Below, piece by piece: positions 57,860 to 64,000 of a DNA stretch of 64,000 nucleotides. The position numbers and the translations under genes are program-made. Origin of the DNA: Lacibacter sediminis (lineage in GTDB: Bacteria > Bacteroidota > Bacteroidia > Chitinophagales > Chitinophagaceae); assembly GCF_014168535.1 (NCBI RefSeq), contig NZ_CP060007.1, forward strand, positions 1,984,001 to 2,048,000. Reading direction: 5' to 3'. Position 1 is the stretch's first letter. Each line of letters starts with the position of its first letter. The notes under the pieces were generated by a model. It was not told where the DNA came from, did not search any database, and was given only the letters and a program-made list of their open reading frames with translations.

Positions 57860-60234
57860 AGAAGATCAACATTGCATGCCTGCTTTTATTGATGCAGCAA
57901 TTTCTGTTTGCACAACGTAATGATGTAACAATTCGTTTTGATACACCTGCTGCTCATTTCACCGAAAGTTTACCACTGGGTAATGGCCGTTTGGGCGCCA
58001 TGATGTTTGGCAATACAAAAAAGGAACGGATTGCTCTCAACGAAATTTCTTTGTGGAGTGGTGGCCCGCAGGATGCCGATATTGAAAATGCCTACCAGTT
58101 TTTAAAACCAATCCAGGATTATTTACTGGCAGGCGATAACAAGGCCGCACAGGATCTATTACAAAAGAATTTTATTGCAAAAGGAAAAGGATCGGGACAT
58201 GGCAGAGGAGCGAACGATAAGTATGGCGCTTATCAAACAATGGGCGACTTGTTCATCATTTGGAAAGACAGTAATGCTGCAGTAACAAACTATAACCGTG
58301 TGCTTGATCTGGAGAAGGCAATAGCCACAACAACATTCACACGCAATGCTGCAACGTTTACTGAAGAAGTATTTACCGATTTTGTAAATGATATTACATG
58401 GGTGCGTTTATCAACAACAAAGAAGGGCAGCATCAATGTGGTACTTGCGTTGTACAGAAAAGAGAACGCACAAATCAAAACCAAAAAGAATACGATTGCG
58501 ATGATGGGACAATTACCATCGGGTGCTGATAAAGGAATGCAGTTCGTGACCGTAGCACAACCTTCGGTTAAAGACGGCACTATAAAGCAGGAAGGAAATG
58601 AACTGGTAATTGAAAATGCAACGGAATGCTGGATCAGAATTTCATCAGCAACAAATTACAATTACGCAATAGGTAATCTTTCAACAGAAGATGTTTTTGA
58701 AAAAGCATTTGCATACATCGAAAAAGCAAAGCAAACTTCTTTTACTGCAGCACAACAGAAAAGTACAGCTGCGTACCAGCAACTCTTTAATCGTTGTCGT
58801 TGGACAATGCCCGACAGCAAAGCCGCAACTGCGTTAACCACCAACCAACGTTTGATCAACTATCATAAAGGTGAAGAAGATCTACAACTACCGGTGTTGT
58901 ATTTCAATTTTGGAAGATATTTGTTGATCGGTTCTTCACGTCCGGGTTTGTTGCCAGCCAACCTTCAAGGTTTGTGGGCGGTGGAATACCAAACACCATG
59001 GAACGGCGATTATCATCTCAACATCAATATCCAAATGAATTACTGGCCGGCAGAACTAACCAATCTTGGAGTACTTGCTGAGCCGATGCATCGTTTTACT
59101 TCATCGTTGGTTCCGAACGGAACAAAAACGGCAAAAGCATATTACAATGCAAATGGCTGGGTGGCACATGTTATCAGTAATCCCTGGTTCTTTACATCGC
59201 CGGGCGAAGGTGCCAGTTGGGGATCAACATTAACAGGTGGTGCGTGGTTGTGTGAACATATCTGGGAACACTATCGCTTTACAAAAGATACGGCCTTCTT
59301 AAAAAAATATTACCCCGTATTAAAAGGTGCTGCACAGTTTTTACAATCCATCTTAATAAAAGAACCAACGCATGGATGGCTGGTAACAGCGCCATCAAAT
59401 TCACCGGAGCATGCGTATAAAATGCCGAACGGTTTTATCGGCAACACCTGCATGGGGCCAACGATGGATATGCAGATCTGCAGAGAATTATTCAACGCCT
59501 GCATCGATGCATCGGCAGTGTTAAAAACAGATGCGCAATGGCGAAATGAATTAACATCAACAGTAAAACAGTTAGCACCCAACCAAATTGGTGCAAAAGG
59601 TGATTTGAATGAATGGGTAAACGATTGGGAAGATGCGGAGCCGCATCATCGTCACGTATCGCACTTATACGGGTTACATCCTTATGATGAAATTTCAATC
59701 AGCAAAACGCCTGCATTGGCAGAAGCAGTGAAGCAAACATTGTTGCAACGTGGCGATGCAGGAACCGGTTGGAGTATGGCGTGGAAAATAAATTTCTGGG
59801 CACGACTGCACGATGGTGAACATGCATTGCAATTGTTTAAGCAATTGGTAAAGCCAGTTGCAGGTGGTGATGAAATTAAGATGAGCGGCGGCGGCGGTAC
59901 TTATTCCAATTTGTTTTGCGGACATCCGCCTTTCCAGATTGATGGCAACTTTGGTGCAACAGCAGGACTTGCAGAAATGTTGTTGCAAAGCAATGAAGAG
60001 GAAGCTGAATTGTTACCTGCTTTGCCTGCGGCATGGCACACCGGCAGCATTAAAGGCCTTTGTGCACGTGGAGGATTTGACATCAGTATGGAATGGAAAA
60101 ACGGCGCACTTGTTTCTTGCACCGTTCTTTCAAAAACAGGGAAAGATTATACGCTTTTGTATAAAGGGAAAACAATCCGTTTAAAAACAACGAAAGGAAA
60201 AACCTACAGGTTTATGTTGAACGATTTTAAATAA
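57856..60234 (+). CDS. Alpha-L-fucosidase, GH95
   Basis: A 792-residue exported protein beginning at GTG 57856, which overlaps the stop of the relic; the first residues form a signal peptide (ending LFAQRN). GH95 motifs: SLPLGNGRLGAMMFGNTKKERIALNE, SSRPGLLPANLQGLW, the paired Asn in NINIQMNYWPAE, the acid Glu region WEDAEPHHRHVSHLYGL, and FQIDGNFGATAGLAEML near the end. GH95 enzymes hydrolyse terminal alpha-1,2-fucose by inversion. This gives a third fucosidase, complementing the two GH29. Confidence 0.93.
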   Translation: MKKINIACLLLLMQQFLFAQRNDVTIRFDTPAAHFTESLPLGNGRLGAMMFGNTKKERIALNEISLWSGGPQDADIENAYQFLKPIQDYLLAGDNKAAQDLLQKNFIAKGKGSGHGRGANDKYGAYQTMGDLFIIWKDSNAAVTNYNRVLDLEKAIATTTFTRNAATFTEEVFTDFVNDITWVRLSTTKKGSINVVLALYRKENAQIKTKKNTIAMMGQLPSGADKGMQFVTVAQPSVKDGTIKQEGNELVIENATECWIRISSATNYNYAIGNLSTEDVFEKAFAYIEKAKQTSFTAAQQKSTAAYQQLFNRCRWTMPDSKAATALTTNQRLINYHKGEEDLQLPVLYFNFGRYLLIGSSRPGLLPANLQGLWAVEYQTPWNGDYHLNINIQMNYWPAELTNLGVLAEPMHRFTSSLVPNGTKTAKAYYNANGWVAHVISNPWFFTSPGEGASWGSTLTGGAWLCEHIWEHYRFTKDTAFLKKYYPVLKGAAQFLQSILIKEPTHGWLVTAPSNSPEHAYKMPNGFIGNTCMGPTMDMQICRELFNACIDASAVLKTDAQWRNELTSTVKQLAPNQIGAKGDLNEWVNDWEDAEPHHRHVSHLYGLHPYDEISISKTPALAEAVKQTLLQRGDAGTGWSMAWKINFWARLHDGEHALQLFKQLVKPVAGGDEIKMSGGGGTYSNLFCGHPPFQIDGNFGATAGLAEMLLQSNEEEAELLPALPAAWHTGSIKGLCARGGFDISMEWKNGALVSCTVLSKTGKDYTLLYKGKTIRLKTTKGKTYRFMLNDFK

Positions 60235-60247
60235 AAAGTTATTGATT

Positions 60248-62551
60248 ATGTCCTTAAAATTTGCAAAGTTCCTGTTGTTACTTGCTTGTCCGTTACCCAT
60301 GTTTGCGCAACAGGTAGCTATTATTCCGCAGCCGGTTGAATTAAAACTGAACGAAGGAAATTTTATCATCGATAAAAATACTTCTGTACAGTTCAATGCT
60401 TCACAAGCTGCATTAAAACCGGCAGTTGATTTTTTTATCAACGCTGTAAAAGATGTTTCGGGCATTGCGTTGCAGCAGAATAAACCGGCAGCAAAAAAAG
60501 TAGAATTCATTCTTGCTGCACAAACTGCATTCAAGCCAGAAGCATACAGCTTAACTGTTACGCCTTCGCTTATTCAGATAAAAGCAAGCAGCTATGCCGG
60601 AATATTTTACGGCATTCAATCGTTGCTGCAAACATTACCACAGGTGCGCACTAATGCGGCATTGCAGGTTCCTTGTATGCAGATCAATGATGAACCACGT
60701 TTTAAATGGAGAGGTATGCATTTGGATGTGAGTCGTCATTTCTTTTCAGCTGATGTGGTGAAACAATACATCAACCTGCTGGCGATGTATAAGATGAATA
60801 CATTTCACTGGCATTTGGTGGATGACCAGGGCTGGCGAATTGAAATCAAAAAATATCCAAAGCTTACTTCAACAGGTGCATGGCGTGTAGATCAGAATGA
60901 TAAAGTATGGGGCAGCCGTCCGCAGGCACAACCCGGCGAAGAAGCAACTTACGGTGGCTACTACACGCAGGAGCAGGTAAAAGAAATTATTGCATACGCA
61001 AAAGCAAGAAACGTAACAGTAGTGCCTGAAATAGAAATGCCCGGGCATGTGGCATCGGCCATTGCAGCTTATCCGCAACTGAGTTGTACACAACAACCGC
61101 AGCTGCCGTTAACAGGTGGTAACTACAACAATATGTCGTCGAATTATTGTGCAGGTAACGAAGAAGTGTTTTCGTTTTTGCAGGATGTGTTAACGGAAGT
61201 GATCGCTTTGTTCCCTTCAACATACATTCACATCGGTGGCGACGAAGTGGATAAAGGCCCATGGAAAAAATGTGAGCGTTGCCAGGCACGCATGAAAAAA
61301 GAAGGATTGAAGAACGAAGAAGAACTGCAGAGTTATTTTATTAAACGCATGGAGAAATTCATTGTCAGCAAAAAACGAAAAATGATTGGCTGGGATGAAA
61401 TACTGGAAGGTGGATTAGCACCTGAAGCAACGGTAATGAGCTGGCGTGGTGAAGCAGGTGGTATTGAAGCGGCAAAGATGCATCATGATGTGGTGATGAC
61501 ACCGGGTTCGCCTTGTTACTTCGATCATTACCAGGCTGGTCCGGAAGGTGAGCCGTTGGCCATCGGTGGTTTTAACACCGTAAAGAAAGTGTACGATTAT
61601 GAACCGATACCAAAAGAGTTGAGTGCAGAACAACACAAATATGTGTTGGGTGCGCAGGGCAATGTGTGGACAGAATATATTTCTACTGCCGAACATCTTG
61701 AATACATGGTGTTGCCACGTATGCTGGCATTGGCAGAAACAGTATGGTCGCCTGCAGCAACAAAAAACTGGAATGATTTCAGCAGACGTTTGCAGTTTCA
61801 TTTCAATGCCTTTGATGCAAAAGGTTTACATTATTCGCCGGGCAACTTTACAGTTGATATAAAACCAGCTGCAAAAAATGGCAAACTGGAAGTAGCGTTA
61901 TTCTCAGAAGTGCCAACCGCTTCGATTCTTTATACAACTGACGGCACCGTAACAACCATTTCAAGTGCAGTGTATACAAAGCCAATTGCAGTAGAAAGCA
62001 CACAAACCATTCGTGCAGTAACCATGCAGAACGGAAAGATCATGAACCTCCAACCAGTTGAACAACGTTTTGTGATGCACAAAGCAGTTGGCGCAAATGT
62101 GCAATATGTTCATCAGCCTTCACGGTCGTACATGGCCGATGGCATCAATTCCTTAACCGATGGTGTAAGAGGAAAATCGGCAGTGAACAAATTCTGGCAT
62201 GGCTTCAATAAAAATAATCTTGTTGCAACGGTTGATCTTGGTACAGAAAAAAATATCAGCCGTATTTCACTTGGTTGTTTGCAGCATTACCGTGACTGGA
62301 TCTTTTTACCAACAGCTGTAAAGTTTGAAGTGTCGGTTGATGGTAAAACATTCACCGAAGTGGCAACCGTGCAGAATGATGTACCGGTGAATACACTTGC
62401 ACTCACCATCAAAGATTTCACAGCAAAGTTTCCAGCAACCAATGCCCGTTATGTGCGTGTAACAGCATACACATTGGAAGCATGTCCGAAAGGTCATCCA
62501 GGTGAAGGAAAACCTGCATGGACCTTTGCTGATGAACTGGAAGTAGAGTAG
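60248..62551 (+). CDS. Beta-N-acetylhexosaminidase, GH20
   Basis: A 767-residue exported protein (start ATG 60248, signal ending MFAQQ). Order: GH20b N-terminal domain to ~150, catalytic domain with RGMHLDVSRHFF, FHWHLVDDQGWRIEIKKYP and the Asp-Glu pair in HIGGDEVDKGPW, then a chitobiase-type C-terminal domain (VALFSEVPTASILYTTDG) and a discoidin-like module (NLVATVDLGTEKNISRISLG...ARYVRVTAYT). It removes terminal GlcNAc or GalNAc by substrate-assisted catalysis. It ends the PUL 2 gene run, 13 bases after GH95. Confidence 0.95.
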   Translation: MSLKFAKFLLLLACPLPMFAQQVAIIPQPVELKLNEGNFIIDKNTSVQFNASQAALKPAVDFFINAVKDVSGIALQQNKPAAKKVEFILAAQTAFKPEAYSLTVTPSLIQIKASSYAGIFYGIQSLLQTLPQVRTNAALQVPCMQINDEPRFKWRGMHLDVSRHFFSADVVKQYINLLAMYKMNTFHWHLVDDQGWRIEIKKYPKLTSTGAWRVDQNDKVWGSRPQAQPGEEATYGGYYTQEQVKEIIAYAKARNVTVVPEIEMPGHVASAIAAYPQLSCTQQPQLPLTGGNYNNMSSNYCAGNEEVFSFLQDVLTEVIALFPSTYIHIGGDEVDKGPWKKCERCQARMKKEGLKNEEELQSYFIKRMEKFIVSKKRKMIGWDEILEGGLAPEATVMSWRGEAGGIEAAKMHHDVVMTPGSPCYFDHYQAGPEGEPLAIGGFNTVKKVYDYEPIPKELSAEQHKYVLGAQGNVWTEYISTAEHLEYMVLPRMLALAETVWSPAATKNWNDFSRRLQFHFNAFDAKGLHYSPGNFTVDIKPAAKNGKLEVALFSEVPTASILYTTDGTVTTISSAVYTKPIAVESTQTIRAVTMQNGKIMNLQPVEQRFVMHKAVGANVQYVHQPSRSYMADGINSLTDGVRGKSAVNKFWHGFNKNNLVATVDLGTEKNISRISLGCLQHYRDWIFLPTAVKFEVSVDGKTFTEVATVQNDVPVNTLALTIKDFTAKFPATNARYVRVTAYTLEACPKGHPGEGKPAWTFADELEVE

Positions 62552-62604
62552 TAAGACTATTTGCAAACAAATGGTCACGTGTAAAGCAATGATATAGCGG
62601 TTGT

Positions 62605-62635
62605 CAGTAATTGCATATTTTTGGTGCAATTACTG
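62605..62635 (+). promoter_or_regulatory. Inverted repeat straddling a -7 box, before the hybrid sensor gene
   Basis: CAGTAATTGCA (62605-62615) and TGCAATTACTG (62625-62635) form a perfect 11-bp inverted repeat, extendable to 12 bp by T62604 and A62636. The spacer contains TATTTTTG (62616-62623), an exact match to the Bacteroidota -7 consensus TAnnTTTG. The start codon of the sensor gene follows at 62640. It may be an operator over the promoter, or an mRNA hairpin at the translation start. Confidence 0.6.
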
Positions 62636-62639
62636 ATAC

Positions 62640-64000
62640 GTGAAGAGACTGTTGAAGCTTAATTTTTACTGCATTCTGTTACTTGCTTGTGTGCTTACCA
62701 TGGCAGAGGTATCTGCACTTCCGCCCATTACCCGTTTAGGTATTGAGAAAGGGCTTTCGAACAATTCTGTGCGTGTTGTTTACCAGGATAAGAAAGGATT
62801 TATCTGGCTGGGCACATATGATGGGTTGAACCGTTATGATGGAAACGAGTTTAAAGTTTTCAGAAATAAACTGAACGACAGCGCATCGCTTCCACACAAC
62901 TATATTTATTCAATACATGAAGATTCCGATAATAATTTGTGGGTTGGCACAGGGCAGGGTGTGGTAAAATACAATCACACTTATTCCAACTTTTCTGCAT
63001 TATACGGTTATCCTTACCAGGCAACACAACCAGTAAAGGTGACCATCAATGCAACAGCAATTAAGTCGCATAATAATGGTTCGTTGCTGGTTGCAACAAA
63101 CGGTTGGGGATTGCTGGTAAAACAAAAGAATGATCAATATGCAAGGGAAGTTCCGTTGCTGATCGGTAATCAAAAACACGATGGATATAATGTAAGAGAT
63201 ATTGTTGTTGATAAGAACAATGTGTGGTTGTTTGTTTCAGGAAGAGGACTTTGTCTGTATGATGCAAAACTTGGTAATGTAACATTGGTAAATGCTGATG
63301 TGAAGCAGGCTAACTGTATGTTACAAAACATAGCAGGCCAGATCTGGGTTGGTGGAGAAACGGGCTTGCATTTATACGATCCTGTTACAAATAAGTATGT
63401 CAAAAATTATACTGCCAGGGGCGGCGAGCTGAGTGGCCAGGATATCATCAGCATTTGCTTCGATAAACAAGACCAGCTTTGGATTGGAACCGATGGCGGT
63501 GCCATCAGTATTCTCAATACTGCAACAGGTGTTTTTTCATACATTACTTCAGGAGTGGAAAAAGACCAGGTTTCAAGCGAAGCAATTTATTCCATTATAC
63601 GTGATAAGGAAAACCGTATGTGGATCGGAACCATCAAAGGAGGATGTAATGTGTTTGATGAGCAGAAGAATAATTTTGTAACGATAGCAAGCGACCCGCA
63701 CAAGTCAAATACGCTTTCGGTCAATTTTATTTATTCGTTTTTTGAAGATAAGACCGGAGATATTTTTATTGGTACAGAAGGCGGAGGACTAAGCATCTGG
63801 AACCGTTCGACCAATACATTTAAAAATTACCGTCACCAGTCAGCGAATGCACCTTCTATCAGCCACAATATTGTTTCGAGTATTCTGCAGGATCATACAG
63901 GAGCATTGTGGATGGCAACTTATGGTGGAGGTATTAATCGTTTTAACAAAGCCACCGGCAGTTTCGAGCGGTTTCGTTGTATCAATGATATAACAGGTGA
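62640..64000 (+). CDS. Hybrid two-component sensor (periplasmic propeller part), 3' end outside window
   Basis: The frame is open from GTG 62640 to the end of the window (453 codons). The first 24 residues are a signal peptide or anchor (MKRLLKLNFYCILLLACVLT), followed by FIWLGTYDGLNRYDG, LWVGTGQGVVKYN, IWVGGETGLHLYD, LWIGTDGGAISILN, MWIGTIKGGCNVFD, IFIGTEGGGLSIWN and LWMATYGGGINRFN. These are two-component-regulator propeller (Reg_prop) blades, typical of the periplasmic sensor of hybrid two-component systems that control PULs. The Y_Y_Y, kinase, receiver and AraC parts lie beyond the window. ATG 62700 would remove the signal. Confidence 0.9.
   Translation, partial: MKRLLKLNFYCILLLACVLTMAEVSALPPITRLGIEKGLSNNSVRVVYQDKKGFIWLGTYDGLNRYDGNEFKVFRNKLNDSASLPHNYIYSIHEDSDNNLWVGTGQGVVKYNHTYSNFSALYGYPYQATQPVKVTINATAIKSHNNGSLLVATNGWGLLVKQKNDQYAREVPLLIGNQKHDGYNVRDIVVDKNNVWLFVSGRGLCLYDAKLGNVTLVNADVKQANCMLQNIAGQIWVGGETGLHLYDPVTNKYVKNYTARGGELSGQDIISICFDKQDQLWIGTDGGAISILNTATGVFSYITSGVEKDQVSSEAIYSIIRDKENRMWIGTIKGGCNVFDEQKNNFVTIASDPHKSNTLSVNFIYSFFEDKTGDIFIGTEGGGLSIWNRSTNTFKNYRHQSANAPSISHNIVSSILQDHTGALWMATYGGGINRFNKATGSFERFRCINDITG

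Noticed and set aside
63433..63681. 82-residue plus-strand ORF near the right end
   Set aside because: It is out of frame with the hybrid sensor, whose propeller repeats run without interruption through this stretch.

Overview
The window looks like chromosomal DNA of a Bacteroidota member, most likely family Chitinophagaceae (inference). Reasons: two SusC/SusD pairs with glycosidases, SPII lipoproteins, twin-arginine redox enzymes, a MoaC-MoaB fusion, an AraC/ROK/GntR/hybrid-sensor regulator set, few Shine-Dalgarno sequences, and moderate-to-low GC. I saw no rRNA, tRNA, insertion sequence, prophage or CRISPR array.

Region 1 (1-25.6 kb) is a molybdenum-cofactor and redox region. It opens with the end of a MOSC-domain protein and moaA. 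An AraC-type regulator then faces a long plus-strand series: three paralogous aldo/keto reductases (one with a Tat signal), a lipoprotein flavodoxin, NTF2-like exported proteins, an NAD(P)-binding protein, a TMEM175-like channel, a zinc alcohol dehydrogenase, a carboxymuconolactone-decarboxylase-like protein, a Cys-type alpha/beta hydrolase and a cupin lipoprotein. Next come two paralogous periplasmic molybdenum hydroxylases (iorAB-like), a cytochrome c, XdhC and a MocA-like cytidylyltransferase, which together mature and electrically connect those enzymes. The cofactor operon follows: moeA, tauE-like permease, moaD, moeB-rhodanese, moaE, moaC-moaB. Two copies of a short intergenic repeat lie after moaA and before moeA.

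Region 2 (25.6-30.1 kb) holds an outer-membrane beta-barrel protein, a convergent NUDIX hydrolase, a roughly 470-base gap with a long imperfect hairpin and a terminator (a possible small RNA of 6S type), and an EamA transporter.

Region 3 (30.4-45.9 kb) is a first polysaccharide utilization locus (PUL): ROK regulator, SusC/SusD, GH29 fucosidase, a GH2 beta-mannosidase that seems to lack two accessory domains, a second GH29, a GH92 alpha-mannosidase and an alkaline-phosphatase-superfamily enzyme.

Region 4 (45.9-64 kb) is a second PUL: a FadR/GntR-type regulator divergent from SusC/SusD, then sialic acid lyase, NanM-type epimerase, MFS transporter, GH33 sialidase, AGE epimerase, the relic of a sialate O-acetylesterase, GH95 fucosidase and GH20 hexosaminidase. 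A hybrid two-component sensor starts at 62640 and runs off the end. Together the two PULs encode the exo-enzymes expected for trimming sialylated, fucosylated, mannose-containing glycoprotein glycans and an inner-membrane and cytoplasmic route from sialic acid to GlcNAc. No sugar kinase, NagA or NagB is present in the window.
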